Assembly: GCA_020072805.1 (NCBI GenBank)
Contig: JAIQGC010000043.1
Span: 1-39,102 of the forward strand
DNA length: 39,102 nucleotides
Source: Terriglobia bacterium
GTDB lineage: Bacteria > Acidobacteriota > Terriglobia > Acidiferrales > UBA7541
Direction of reading: 5' to 3'
In this document: in pieces, positions 16,234-26,277 of the stretch
Position numbering within the stretch: the stretch's first letter is position 1
Layout of the letters: every line of letters begins with the position of its first letter
Translations under genes and position numbers: made by a program
The notes under the pieces: model-generated
The model's input: the letters and a program-made list of their open reading frames with translations, nothing else
Database searches by the model: none
What the model was told of the DNA's origin: nothing

Positions 16234-17934
16234 ATGGCCAGTGCAACGGAAACCAAGGTGAAGCGCGTCGAGCGCCTCAAACGCGAAAAGAACGCCTGGG
16301 AGCATATCGAGGAGATTCGCTCCTTTGCCCGCCAGGGGCATGCTTCCATTCCTCCCGAATGGCTGGGCACTTACTTCCGCGCCTGGGGAGTTTACACTCA
16401 GGGCGACGGTGCGGGCGTGATTGGCGGACAGGGCGGGGAAGGCAAGGCCGTTCCGTATTTTATGGTGCGCATCCGCGTTCCCAATGGTTTCCTGCGCAGT
16501 GATCAGGTTCGCGTGATCGCCTCTCTGGCGGAGCGGCATGCCCGAGGTGTCGCCGATATCACCGTGCGCCAGAACATTCAGCTGCACTGGGTCGCCATCG
16601 AGTCCTTGCCCGGCGTGCTGGAAGAGCTTTGGAACGCGGGTTTGACCACCACCGGGGCTTGCGGCGATGTCGCCCGCAATGTCACCGGCTGCCCGCTGGC
16701 CGGCATCGATGCCCGCGAAATTGTCGACGCTTCTCCCCTGGCATTGGCCATCGACCGCGCCCTCGCAGGCAATCCGGCGTTTTACAATCTGCCCCGCAAA
16801 TTCAAAATCTCCATCACGGGTTGCCGCTCCTGGTGCTCCTATCCGGAGATCAACGATGTCGGTTTGACTGCCACCACGCGTAAGCGTGCCGGAGATATCG
16901 AAACTGGATTTACCCTGCGCATTGGCGGCGGCCTCTCCACTGATCCGCATCTGGCTGTCCGCCTCGATGCCTTCATCCAGTGGGAGCAAGTCGTTCCCGT
17001 AGTCACCGCCGTCGCCGAACTCTTTCGCGAAAGCGGCATCCTCCGCCTGAGCAGGGAACAGGCCCGCTTGAAGTTTCTTTTCCTCAAGCACGGTTGGACC
17101 GCGGATGCGTTCTTGCAGGCTTTGCAGCAGCGCCTTCCTTTTTCCCTGGACCCCGCCGAGATCGAAGACGTCCCCGTGGACATTCACCGCGACCATGTCG
17201 GCGTCCACCCCCAGAAGCAGCAAGGACTGGTTTACGTGGGCGCCTCCGTTCTCCGCGGCCGCATCACTCCCCGGCAGCTCCGCGTGGCCGCTGGCCTGGC
17301 CGATCGTTTTGCCGATGGACGGATTCGCACTACCACCCTGCAGAATCTGCTGATCGTCAACGTGAAGCAGGAAGATTCCGCGCGCGTCGCCGACGAACTC
17401 ACCCTCGCCGGACTTCCCGTCGCTGCTTCCGCCTTTGCCCGCGGTACCGTCGCCTGCACTGGCTCGGAATTCTGCAAATTGTCACTGACGGAAACGAAAT
17501 CATTCGCCCGTTGGCTTACCTCCGAACTGGAAGAACGTTTGCCTGGTTTCCAGGAACAAGTGAAATTGCACATCACGGGCTGCCCCAACAGTTGCGGCCA
17601 GCACTGGATCGCCGATATCGGCATCGAGGGCAAGAAAATCAAGGAAAATGGCCTCCTGGTGGACGCTTACTATTTCTGCGTGGGCGGCAGCGTCGGCCAG
17701 TTCTCCTCCATCGCGCGCCCCGTCGGCTATCGTTGTGCGGCCACGGACGTGCCCGCGGCCATCGAACGCCTGCTGCATGGATTTCACGCGCGCCGCGAGC
17801 CTGACGAAACCCTGCGCTCCTTCTTCGCGCGCCTTCGCAATGAGGAGATTCGCTTTCTATTGGCGGGCGGCGACGTCCCGGAGGTCCCTCGCGACCTCGC
17901 CGCAGCCGCCACGCCGCACGGAATCGAGGGCTGA
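16234..17934 (+). CDS. Ferredoxin-type assimilatory sulfite (or nitrite) reductase
   Basis: This 566-residue sirohaem and [4Fe-4S] enzyme of the sulfite/nitrite reductase family does a six-electron reduction of sulfite to sulfide (or nitrite to ammonia). The duplicated ferrodoxin-like and sirohaem domains are visible: VADITVRQNIQLHW and TTGACGDVARNVTGCPLAG (about 106-157) and SITGCRSWCSYPEINDVG in the first half. In the second half are the cluster ligands C408 and C414 (CTGSEFC) and C450 and C454 (CPNSC). Sequence alone does not separate the substrates cleanly. The cysteine leader peptide upstream and the siroheme genes downstream favour sulfite. No sulfate activation or APS reductase genes are in the window. 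The next gene starts 3 nt after the stop. Confidence 0.9.
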   Translation: MASATETKVKRVERLKREKNAWEHIEEIRSFARQGHASIPPEWLGTYFRAWGVYTQGDGAGVIGGQGGEGKAVPYFMVRIRVPNGFLRSDQVRVIASLAERHARGVADITVRQNIQLHWVAIESLPGVLEELWNAGLTTTGACGDVARNVTGCPLAGIDAREIVDASPLALAIDRALAGNPAFYNLPRKFKISITGCRSWCSYPEINDVGLTATTRKRAGDIETGFTLRIGGGLSTDPHLAVRLDAFIQWEQVVPVVTAVAELFRESGILRLSREQARLKFLFLKHGWTADAFLQALQQRLPFSLDPAEIEDVPVDIHRDHVGVHPQKQQGLVYVGASVLRGRITPRQLRVAAGLADRFADGRIRTTTLQNLLIVNVKQEDSARVADELTLAGLPVAASAFARGTVACTGSEFCKLSLTETKSFARWLTSELEERLPGFQEQVKLHITGCPNSCGQHWIADIGIEGKKIKENGLLVDAYYFCVGGSVGQFSSIARPVGYRCAATDVPAAIERLLHGFHARREPDETLRSFFARLRNEEIRFLLAGGDVPEVPRDLAAAATPHGIEG

Positions 17935-17937
17935 GCC

Positions 17938-18551
17938 ATGAGCCTTTTTCCCCTCTTCGTGAAGCTGCACGGCCGGCTGGTCGTGGTCATTGGCGGCGGA
18001 AACATCGCCCAGGCAAAAATTCCCGGCCTTCTCGCTGCCGGTGCCCGCGTGCGCGTCATCGCCCCCGATGTGCTGGAAGAAATTTCCTCCGCGGCGCTTC
18101 AAGGCTCGCTCGAGTGGCGGCCCAAGCTCTTTGCTGTGGACGATCTCGATGGCGCTCATCTCGTCATCGCCGCCACATCCTCTTCGGAAGTCAACAAATC
18201 CGTTTTCCGCGCATCCGAAAGTCGCGGCCTCTGGTGCAACGCCGTGGACGATCCCCAACACTGCCATTTCTATTACGGTGCGGTCGTGCAGCGCGGTGAT
18301 CTGCAAATCGCCATCTCCACCAACGGCAAGAGTCCTGCGCTGGCCCAGCGTCTGCGCCAGGAACTCGAATCGCAGTTCGGCCCGGACTATGCTCCCTGGC
18401 TTGAATGGCTGGGCGTGACCCGCGACCTTTTGCGCGCGGAGAATGGCGATGCGCATTCCGGCAAAGCGCTTCTTCACCACCTGGCCAGCCGCCCGCAATT
18501 CGAAAATTTTCTTCGCGGCACCCGCCGTGCATCGGAACAAGGAGCCGCCTG

Positions 18552-18552
<1 letters not shown>
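17938..18552 (+). CDS. Precorrin-2 dehydrogenase (siroheme synthase N-terminal domain type)
   Basis: This 204-residue protein corresponds to the Met8/SirC or CysG N-terminal domain, which oxidises precorrin-2 to sirohydrochlorin with NAD+ and may chelate iron. The Rossmann motif VVVIGGGNIAQAKI (about 15-28) is followed by the LVIAATSSSEVNKSV and WCNAVDDPQHCHFYYGAVVQRGDLQIAISTNGKSPALAQRLR segments that are diagnostic of the family. It lies 3 nt after the reductase and its stop overlaps the next ATG (TGATG). It supplies sirohaem for the reductase. A dedicated CbiX-like chelatase is not in the window. Confidence 0.93.
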
Positions 18553-20286
<1,734 letters not shown>

Positions 20287-20293
20287 CTACCGC

Positions 20294-21694
20294 CTACATA
20301 TTCTCGATAATGGCCGATGCGAACGCCGCAGTCCCCAGCTTGGTCGCTCCGGGCATCAGGCGTTCCAGGTCGTAAGTTACTTTTTTCTGCTGAATGGTTT
20401 TGGCGATGCCGTCCTCGATCAGCTTGGCGGCTTCCTTCCATCCCAGGAACTCGAACATCATGGCGCCGCTGAGCATTACCGAGCTGGGGTTGATGACGTC
20501 CTTGTCCGCGTACTTAGGGGCGGTGCCGTGGGTGGCTTCGAAGACGCCGTAGCCATCGCCGATATTGGAGCCGGGGGCCATGCCCAGGCCGCCGACCTGC
20601 GCCGCGCAGGCGTCGGAGAGATAATCACCGTTGAGATTGGAGGTGGCCAGGACGCTGTATTCATCCGGGCGAGTAAGTACCTGCTGGAAGACGCTGTCGG
20701 CGATGCGGTCGTTGATCATCAGCTTCTTTTTCCACTGTCCCTTGCCATGCGTGGCGTAGATGGCGTCGAGGGTCTTCTTGACCTCGGCATAGATGGTTTT
20801 CTTGAAGTCTTCGGTGGCCTGTTCGAGACCGGGCTCGACCATGGCGGCGTTTTGCTCGATGGTCAGCTGGGGATTCTTGTCGAGGTTGTCCACGATCCAG
20901 CTTTCGCGTTCGGTGATGGTTTCCGCGCGGAACTCTTCCTTGGCCAGTTCGTAGCCCCAGTCGCGGAAGGCGCCTTCGGTGAATTTCTGGATGTTGCCCT
21001 TGTGGACCAGCGTGACGCTCTTGCGCCCGTTCAGGAGCGCGTATTTGATGGCGCGGCGCACCAGGCGCTTGGTGCCGGTGGGAGAGATGGGCTTGATGCC
21101 CACGCCGGAATCCCAGCGGATCTGTTTTTTGCCGTCCTTGAGCATTTCGTTGTTGAGGAACTCGAGGACTTTTTTGGCTTCGGGCGTGCCGGACTTCCAT
21201 TCAATGCCGATGTAAACGTCCTCGGTGTTTTCCCGGAAGATGAAGACGTCCATCTTTTCCGGCTGGCGCACGGGGGAGGGAACGCCGGGAAAATATTTTA
21301 CAGGGCGCTCGCAGGAATAGAGGTCCAGAAGCTGGCGCAGAGCCACGTTGAGGGAGCGAATGCCGCCGCCCACGGGGGTCGTCAGAGGCCCCTTGAGGGC
21401 AATCCGGAAGTCGCGGATGGCATCCACGGTGTCGGTGGGCAGCCACTCCTTGAAGGTGTTGAAAGCCTTTTCGCCCGCAAAAACTTCGAACCAGGCCACG
21501 GAGCGCTTTCCGCCGTAGGCTTTGGTAACGGCGGCGTCAAAGACGCGGCGCGAGGCCTTCCAGATGTCCCGGCCGGTGCCATCGCCTTCGATGAAGGGGA
21601 TGATGGGGTTATCCGGCACCTGCAATTCGCCGCCGCTGTATCCGATCGCCTTGCCGTTTGCTGGTACCGCTTGTCCGTTATAGGACTGTTTCAT
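20294..21694 (-). CDS. icd: Isocitrate dehydrogenase (NADP-type)
   Basis: This 466-residue enzyme oxidatively decarboxylates isocitrate to 2-oxoglutarate. It is homologous to E. coli Icd: [15 protein letters not shown] (32-46), the [22 protein letters not shown] segment with the substrate Ser/Arg residues (about 94-115), [14 protein letters not shown] (153-166), [13 protein letters not shown] and [27 protein letters not shown]. It is longer than E. coli Icd by some 50 residues, mainly in an internal insertion at about 240-310. GAGGAAC precedes the ATG. It is probably transcribed from the strong promoter at 22160-22188, giving an unusually long leader of about 460 nt. mdh follows downstream. 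Confidence 0.96.
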   Translation of the reverse strand: MKQSYNGQAVPANGKAIGYSGGELQVPDNPIIPFIEGDGTGRDIWKASRRVFDAAVTKAYGGKRSVAWFEVFAGEKAFNTFKEWLPTDTVDAIRDFRIALKGPLTTPVGGGIRSLNVALRQLLDLYSCERPVKYFPGVPSPVRQPEKMDVFIFRENTEDVYIGIEWKSGTPEAKKVLEFLNNEMLKDGKKQIRWDSGVGIKPISPTGTKRLVRRAIKYALLNGRKSVTLVHKGNIQKFTEGAFRDWGYELAKEEFRAETITERESWIVDNLDKNPQLTIEQNAAMVEPGLEQATEDFKKTIYAEVKKTLDAIYATHGKGQWKKKLMINDRIADSVFQQVLTRPDEYSVLATSNLNGDYLSDACAAQVGGLGMAPGSNIGDGYGVFEATHGTAPKYADKDVINPSSVMLSGAMMFEFLGWKEAAKLIEDGIAKTIQQKKVTYDLERLMPGATKLGTAAFASAIIENM

Positions 21695-21751
21695 CTGAGG
21701 TTCCTCTTGCGGAGTGTGATTTGTGCTGCGTAAAAACCTGGAGGGCGGGAG

Positions 21752-21767
21752 TCATACAGATGTATGA
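21752..21767. promoter_or_regulatory. Dyad upstream of icd
   Basis: TCATACA-GA-TGTATGA is a perfect 7+2+7 dyad 58 nt before the icd ATG. Its right arm contains GTATGAG, the core of the direct repeats at 21957-22080. It may be an operator or an RNA hairpin. Confidence 0.4.
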
Positions 21768-21828
21768 GGAGGTCTCACCCGGAACAATAAAGATAGCACA
21801 TTGCGGGGAAGGACTGAAATGGCGGGGC

Positions 21829-21860
21829 GTGACTCGTGGTTCGTGACTTGTGACTCGTGG
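21829..21860. repeat. Short tandem repeat GTGACTCGTGG
   Basis: Two exact copies of GTGACTCGTGG (21829-21839 and 21850-21860) flank a shortened GTGACTT copy. Such simple repeats are frequent in intergenic DNA, and no function is evident. Confidence 0.5.
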
Positions 21861-21956
21861 TAGGGAAGAAGAAGGCGCATGGATCGAGTCGTGACGATGG
21901 GAGAGGGCGGAAGTGGACCATTTTGGGAAGAGATGGGGTACACCGCGGCTGTTTTC

Positions 21957-22080
21957 GTATGAGTGGCAAATAAAGGGGGTTACAGCGCGCGATTGTGTAT
22001 GAGTGGCAAACACAGGGGGTTGAAGTGATTTGTTTTGATATTGATGTGGAGTGCTTGTAAGAGTAGCAAAGAAAGGGGTT
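21957..22080. repeat. Three direct repeats with core GTATGAGTGGCAAA
   Basis: Copies start at 21957, 21997 and 22057. Each reads GTATGAGTGGCAAA followed by a short A-rich stretch and GGGGGTT; the third is degenerate (GTAAGAGTAGCAAA). Start-to-start distances are 40 and 60 nt. They lie between the strong minus-strand promoter at 22160-22188 and icd, so they are probably in the transcribed icd leader. No open frame around them looks protein-like. They could be protein-binding sites (iteron-like) or repeated RNA motifs. The rest of 21695-22488 holds no gene. Confidence 0.65.
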
Positions 22081-22159
22081 AGGGGAGGAAGTAATGAGGT
22101 AAAGAAGTAGAGAGGTAAGGAGAGGGGGCGGAGGGGGTAAGGGTCGAAGTTCACTAAAA

Positions 22160-22188
22160 ATGATAGCATCAAAAGTACTGTTTGTCAA
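22160..22188 (-). promoter_or_regulatory. Strong promoter reading towards icd
   Basis: On the minus strand TTGACA (22183-22188), exactly 17 bp, then TATCAT (22160-22165). Start would be near 22153, about 460 nt before the icd ATG. No other gene lies in between on that strand. Confidence 0.7.
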
Positions 22189-22330
22189 TTGGATAATGGT
22201 AAGTGGTAGGTGGGGCGGGGGATAGGTGGGGGGGAGGCGGTGGTGGCGAGGGCAGTCTCATGGATGAGGTTGGCGGAGGGGTGTATGGAGTTAGCGTCAT
22301 GACGCTTACAGGTAAGGGCAAAGGAAAGAT

Positions 22331-22348
22331 GCCAGGCTGAAGCCTGGC
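22331..22348. repeat. Palindrome GCCAGGCT-GA-AGCCTGGC
   Basis: A perfect 8-bp inverted repeat with a 2-nt centre in the intergenic region between the tlpA-like gene's terminator and icd's promoter. It resembles dispersed extragenic palindromes. No second copy was seen in this window. Confidence 0.4.
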
Positions 22349-22411
22349 GCTACATAAGCAAGGGCTGAGAAAGAGCCGGGCTGAACTGTTGAGGTGCGGG
22401 TGAGAGAGAAG

Positions 22412-22453
22412 AAATAAAAGCCCGCACCCTTTCAAAAATCGAAAGGGTGCGGC
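22412..22453 (-). terminator. Terminator of the larE-tlpA transcript
   Basis: On the minus strand GCCGCACCCTTTC pairs with GAAAGGGTGCGGGC around a 7-nt loop and is followed by TTTTATTTC. It lies 35 nt past the stop of the thioredoxin-like gene. Confidence 0.8.
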
Positions 22454-22488
22454 ACCCCCCCTCCCACGCGGTGGCAGGAGTTGTGCGG

Positions 22489-23931
22489 CTAGTGGGCGAG
22501 GGCGGATTGGACGGCGGCGGAGAGAGAAGTTTCGAAGTCGTCGTTGCCTTCGCCTTCGGTGCGGAAGGAGATTTTTCCCTGGCGATCGAGGACGATGACG
22601 GTGGGGAAGGAGTTGACGGCGAGCAGGGAGTCGAGGCCATCGGCGAAGACGGCGGTTAGACGGGATTTTTCGTGGTCGAGGTAGGGGGCGACCAGGGTTT
22701 CGTCTTCGTCGGCGTTTACGGTGAGGAAGAGGACATTGGCGTTGGAGAGGAATTGGGCGGCTACGCGGGCGTAGTGGGGCTCGAGTTCGCGGCAGGGGCC
22801 GCACCAGGTGGCCCAGAAATTCATAACGATGACTTTGCCGCGGGTGGTGGAAAGGTCCAGCGGGGGGCCTTCGGCTACGCGGCGGAGTTTGAAGTCGTAG
22901 GGATCGTGGGCGTCGGGATTGCGTTTTTCGGGGGCGGGGCGATTGGCCGCGGAGAGGGCGTCGTAGGTGTTCAGAAGAAAAGCGCCGAGGCCGTCTTCGG
23001 AGCCGTGGGCCTGCTTCCAGACGTTGCCGAGTTTGCGGCGGATGGCGAGGCGGTCGGCGGAATCGTCTTCCTCGGCGGCGAGGAGAAAGGCGCGGGCGTA
23101 GTGTTCGATGGCGGCGGGGAGGTCCTTATCGAGTTCGGCGAGTTCGCCTAGTTTTTCTGCGGCGCCGCGGTTGGGTTCGGCGAGGTAGCTGGACTGGAAA
23201 TCGGCGCGGGCGGCGGGGCGGTCGTTCAAGCGAAAATTCAGGCGGCCGCGGAGGAAGAGGAGGGTCATGCGCAGGCGGCGGTGTTCTTCTTCCCACTCGC
23301 GGGGAGAGACGCGGGGGGATTTGTCGGCGATGTTGTCGCGGGCGGTCTGGTCCAGCAGGCGGGTGGCGTAGGAGGTGGCGCGCTTGAGGGCCGCGAGGTC
23401 GCCGCCGCGCTCGACCAATTGGATGGCCAGCAGGGTCATGGACATGTCATCGGGGGAAAGGGCCAGGATACGTTCGGCGTAGCCAGCGGCGGCGGAGTTG
23501 TCGCGGAGCTGGAGTTCGGCTTCGACCAGGGCGCGGTAGATTTGCGGGCGGCGGGGGCTATCGGGATATTGCTGGAGGTAGGCTTCCAGATTGCGGACGA
23601 GGGCGGCGCTGTCATTGCCGGCGGATTGAATGGCGCGCTGGAGGTCTTCTTCGGCGGAATTGGGGCTGGCGGATGATTTGGACTTTGCGGGTTTTTCCGC
23701 GCGCTCGGGAAGAGTCTCTTTTGTTTCCTGTGCGTGCGCCGGGAAGTAAGCGGATGCGGCGAGAACGAGGAGCAGGGCGAGGGGGCTGTTTGTTGCTGAA
23801 AACCCAAGAAAAAAGCGGATTCCTCGTCGCCTGCGGCTCCTCGGAATGACAGCAATGGGATTTTTCAGCAACCTGATGGGGAAGAAGGCGGTGCGAGGCT
23901 GTTGGGGGCGGAGCTGTTGGGGGTTGGGCAT
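22489..23931 (-). CDS. TlpA-like periplasmic thioredoxin with a helical repeat domain
   Basis: This protein of up to 480 residues is predicted to be exported and to act as a thiol-disulfide oxidoreductase. A hydrophobic segment (about 49-62) ending in AHA-Q at 67-68 looks like a signal peptide. Residues about 95-330 are alpha-helical with TPR-like alternation. The C-terminal thioredoxin domain has FWATWCGPC (C377/C380) and the cis-proline motif SFPTV (P443). The N-terminus is odd: residues 28-39, including RSRRRRG, are encoded by a GTCATTC-type palindromic repeat (23817-23850). No start codon lies between that repeat and the signal peptide, so translation must begin upstream of it. The larE stop lies 2 nt before this start. 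Confidence 0.85.
   Translation of the reverse strand: MPNPQQLRPQQPRTAFFPIRLLKNPIAVIPRSRRRRGIRFFLGFSATNSPLALLLVLAASAYFPAHAQETKETLPERAEKPAKSKSSASPNSAEEDLQRAIQSAGNDSAALVRNLEAYLQQYPDSPRRPQIYRALVEAELQLRDNSAAAGYAERILALSPDDMSMTLLAIQLVERGGDLAALKRATSYATRLLDQTARDNIADKSPRVSPREWEEEHRRLRMTLLFLRGRLNFRLNDRPAARADFQSSYLAEPNRGAAEKLGELAELDKDLPAAIEHYARAFLLAAEEDDSADRLAIRRKLGNVWKQAHGSEDGLGAFLLNTYDALSAANRPAPEKRNPDAHDPYDFKLRRVAEGPPLDLSTTRGKVIVMNFWATWCGPCRELEPHYARVAAQFLSNANVLFLTVNADEDETLVAPYLDHEKSRLTAVFADGLDSLLAVNSFPTVIVLDRQGKISFRTEGEGNDDFETSLSAAVQSALAH
23817..23850. repeat. GTCATTCCGAGG-type palindromic repeat, copy 3, inside a coding sequence
   Basis: GGATTCCTCG...CTCCTCGGAATGAC matches the repeats at 5453 and 12505 in reverse orientation. 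Unlike those, it lies inside the 5' coding part of the tlpA-like gene and contributes the positively charged n-region of its export signal. Confidence 0.75.
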
Positions 23932-23933
23932 GA

Positions 23934-24806
23934 CTACTGTTGGTCTCGATGGATGGCTTCGTTGAGAGAGCCTTGGCGGTAGCCTTCGAGGTCGATGGTG
24001 ACGTAGGAGAAACCCAGGGCTTTGAGGCGGGCGGCGATGGTGGCGCTCATCTCCGGAGTGAAGGCACGGGGCATTTCGTCAGGAGAAATTTCGACGCGGG
24101 CCATGGTGTCGTGGAGGCGGACGCGGAATTGGCGGAAGCCGAGCTGGCGCAGGACGGCTTCGCCTTGTTCGACGAGGGAAAGTTTTTCGCGGGTTACTTT
24201 AGTGCCGTAGGGAAGGCGGGAAGCCAGGCAGGCGGAGGCGGGGCGGTCCCAGGTGGGGAGGTTTGCAAGGCGGGAAAGGAGGCGAATGTCCGCTTTGCGC
24301 AAACCGGCATCGAGGAGGGGGGCGAGGACGCGATGTTCGGCGGCGGCGCGGTGGCCGGGGCGGAAGTCGAGAGTGTCGTCGGCGTTGACGCCGTAGGCCA
24401 CGGCGGCAAAGCCGCGGGAGGCGGCGAGCGAGTCCATGGCGGAAAAAAGTTCGTCCTTGCAGTGGTAGCAGCGGTCGGGCTGATTGGCCTGGTAGGCGGG
24501 ATTATCGAGTTCCTGCGTTTCGATGAATTCGTGGGCTATCGGAACGGTTTGGAGAAACTCCTCGACGCGTTCGCGGTCGTAGGCCGAATAGCTTGCGGAG
24601 AGGGCGGTGATTGCAAGGCAGCGGTTGCCGACGGCGCGGTGGGCGGCCCACGCGAGATAGGCGGAATCGGCGCCGCCGGAGAGAGCGATGAGCAGCGAAC
24701 CTGATTGCGCGAGGCGGTCGAGAAGGAGGCATTCCTTTTCTTGCGCGGAGGAGGCGCTGGGGGCGGCGGAGGTTTCCGGCGTCTGAATGCGGATGTAGGA
24801 ACTCAT
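23934..24806 (-). CDS. larE: LarE-family ATP-dependent sulfur transferase (cluster-type)
   Basis: This 290-residue PP-loop protein of the LarE family adenylates and sulfurates the carboxylates of the nickel-pincer nucleotide precursor used by lactate racemase and related enzymes. The PP-loop SGGADS (43-48) is intact. ACLASRLPYGTKVT (192-205) contains the conserved cysteine (C193) that is sacrificed in the Lactobacillus enzyme. There is also a CxxC pair in DRCYHCKDEL (C113, C116). LarE proteins with these three cysteines are thought to carry a [4Fe-4S] cluster and act catalytically. No larA, larB or larC is in the window. A TATACT lies 8 nt before the ATG, so it may be leaderless. The tlpA-like gene follows after 2 nt. 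Confidence 0.9.
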   Translation of the reverse strand: MSSYIRIQTPETSAAPSASSAQEKECLLLDRLAQSGSLLIALSGGADSAYLAWAAHRAVGNRCLAITALSASYSAYDRERVEEFLQTVPIAHEFIETQELDNPAYQANQPDRCYHCKDELFSAMDSLAASRGFAAVAYGVNADDTLDFRPGHRAAAEHRVLAPLLDAGLRKADIRLLSRLANLPTWDRPASACLASRLPYGTKVTREKLSLVEQGEAVLRQLGFRQFRVRLHDTMARVEISPDEMPRAFTPEMSATIAARLKALGFSYVTIDLEGYRQGSLNEAIHRDQQ

Positions 24807-24814
24807 CGCGGGCC

Positions 24815-24820
24815 AGTATA
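24815..24820 (-). promoter_or_regulatory. -10 element of larE
   Basis: TATACT on the minus strand, 8 nt before the larE ATG. No good -35 was found at 16-18 bp, so support rests on the hexamer and its position. Confidence 0.4.
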
Positions 24821-24872
24821 GCGCAATGTGCTGGGGAAGAAACGCCGGCGGGGGTGCATCTGCGCGCGGGGA

Positions 24873-26174
24873 TTATTTGAAGTCGAGCATGACGGTGATG
24901 GTTTTGTTTTCGGGATGGCATTCGAGCCAGTGGCCGACCTGGTCGAAGTTTACGGGCATGTTTCCGAAGATGGCGCGGCTGTGACTTTGCAGTTGTCCGA
25001 GGAAGAGATCGTATTTGGTTTTGTCGAAGATTTCGCCGGGGGGAATGGGCCAGGCGGCGCGGACCTTGGCTTCGCCATTGACGGAGAGGCCGGTGAGGAG
25101 CAGATCGCCGTGGCGATACTGGTTTTCTTCTTCGATGGCGACATGAAAGGAGACCGTGGAGGAGGAATCGTCGTAATGGGCCTGCGGGGAGAGCTTGGCG
25201 TTGACGTAGCCGTGGCGGCCGTATTCATCGAGGATGCGTTCCCAGGCGAGGTCGATGGCCTGGCCGTCGGCCACGGCGCCGGTGGTCATGCCGAGGCGTT
25301 CATTGAGGAGCGTGGAGGACAGCGCTGCGTTGCCGGACCATTCGGCGGCTTGCCAACGGTAGGCGATTCCGGGAGTGATGGGAATAAAGACGGGAAGGGA
25401 ATCGGGAAGGCGAGCAGCGGGCGGGCCGGCGAGGCGAATTTGCGGAGTGGCGAAATGCACGCGGAGGAAACCGTGCTGGAGATAGAGCGGGCGAACTTTT
25501 TCGGCGAGGAAGAGCTGGATGGCCAGGCGGGAGTAGGGTTTGCCGAGGAGGGCGGATAAGTCGGCGGGCAATTTGGGCGAGGTGGAGGCGAGCGCGTCGG
25601 AAAACTCCACGCTGGCGATGCGGGAGTCGGCGCCGATGGCGCGAAACTGCTGCAGGGCGCCATCGCCCAGGGGATTGGGGACGAGCTGATGCTCGATGGC
25701 GGCGTTGATATTGCGCGATTGCAGAAATTGGCGCAGGGAACTGGCGATCGCGTCGAGGGCGCTGCCGGTTTCCGGCGCGGTGCCGTCGAAGTAGGGAAGA
25801 TCGGCGTGGAGGGCGGTGTTGATTTCGGAGTCGTCGAGCGTGGGCATGTTGTCGAAGAGGACGGGGACGCGGGGGGCTTCCTCGGCGTGAAAGGTGACGG
25901 AAAGGCCGTCGGCGAAGGTGCGATATTCGTAGGTGACGCGGGAGAAGAGGCCGAGCTGCAGGAGACGGTCTGCGGCGGCTTGCAGGTCGTCCTTGGCGGC
26001 GTTGGCGCCGGGCGGGAGCGCGGCGACGAGGAGGAAAGGTTCGGGAGGAAGGGTGCGCAAACCGGTGATGGAGACGCGGGCGATGCGGGTGGTGGGCTGA
26101 GGGGATTGGGCGCGGGGAGCGGGGGAGGGAAGCAGGAGGAAAAAGAGAAGAGCGAATTTTGCGGCGCGAAGCAT
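24873..26174 (-). CDS. Exported POTRA-domain protein without a beta-barrel
   Basis: This 433-residue protein has a signal peptide (about 1-22, AQS region) followed by what look like several POTRA repeats. RIARVSITGLRTLPPEPFLLVAALPPGANAAKDDLQAAADRLLQLGLFSRVTYEY (about 30-84) is a textbook first POTRA unit. Later units are seen around 180-270 (LGKPYSRLAIQLFLAEKVRPLYLQHGFLRVHF) and 270-350 (LDEYGRHGYVNAKLSPQ). The chain ends near VMLDFK where an Omp85 protein would begin its 16-stranded barrel, so no barrel is encoded. It may be a periplasmic partner of BAM/TAM-type assembly. Function is inferred from domain type only. A TAGAAT lies 9 nt before the ATG. Confidence 0.75.
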   Translation of the reverse strand: MLRAAKFALLFFLLLPSPAPRAQSPQPTTRIARVSITGLRTLPPEPFLLVAALPPGANAAKDDLQAAADRLLQLGLFSRVTYEYRTFADGLSVTFHAEEAPRVPVLFDNMPTLDDSEINTALHADLPYFDGTAPETGSALDAIASSLRQFLQSRNINAAIEHQLVPNPLGDGALQQFRAIGADSRIASVEFSDALASTSPKLPADLSALLGKPYSRLAIQLFLAEKVRPLYLQHGFLRVHFATPQIRLAGPPAARLPDSLPVFIPITPGIAYRWQAAEWSGNAALSSTLLNERLGMTTGAVADGQAIDLAWERILDEYGRHGYVNAKLSPQAHYDDSSSTVSFHVAIEEENQYRHGDLLLTGLSVNGEAKVRAAWPIPPGEIFDKTKYDLFLGQLQSHSRAIFGNMPVNFDQVGHWLECHPENKTITVMLDFK

Positions 26175-26277
26175 GGCGGGATGATTCTACGAAAGAAGCG
26201 GCGCGAGCGTAATCGTTTATTTTTGCCGCTGCAGAATGGATGCCGGCGGCGGGAGGCGGGATGCCCGGAGCGGGCGG

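Noticed and set aside
16068-16502. Frame crossing the attenuator into the reductase gene
   Set aside because: It reads through the terminator hairpin and overlaps the reductase in another frame. The cysteine-rich 31-codon ORF in a different frame has a promoter and a coherent pattern.
21678-22188. Open frames on the minus strand covering the icd leader
   Set aside because: They are Ser/Pro/Leu-rich translations of pyrimidine-rich DNA with no conserved pattern and differ between frames; the repeats better explain the region.
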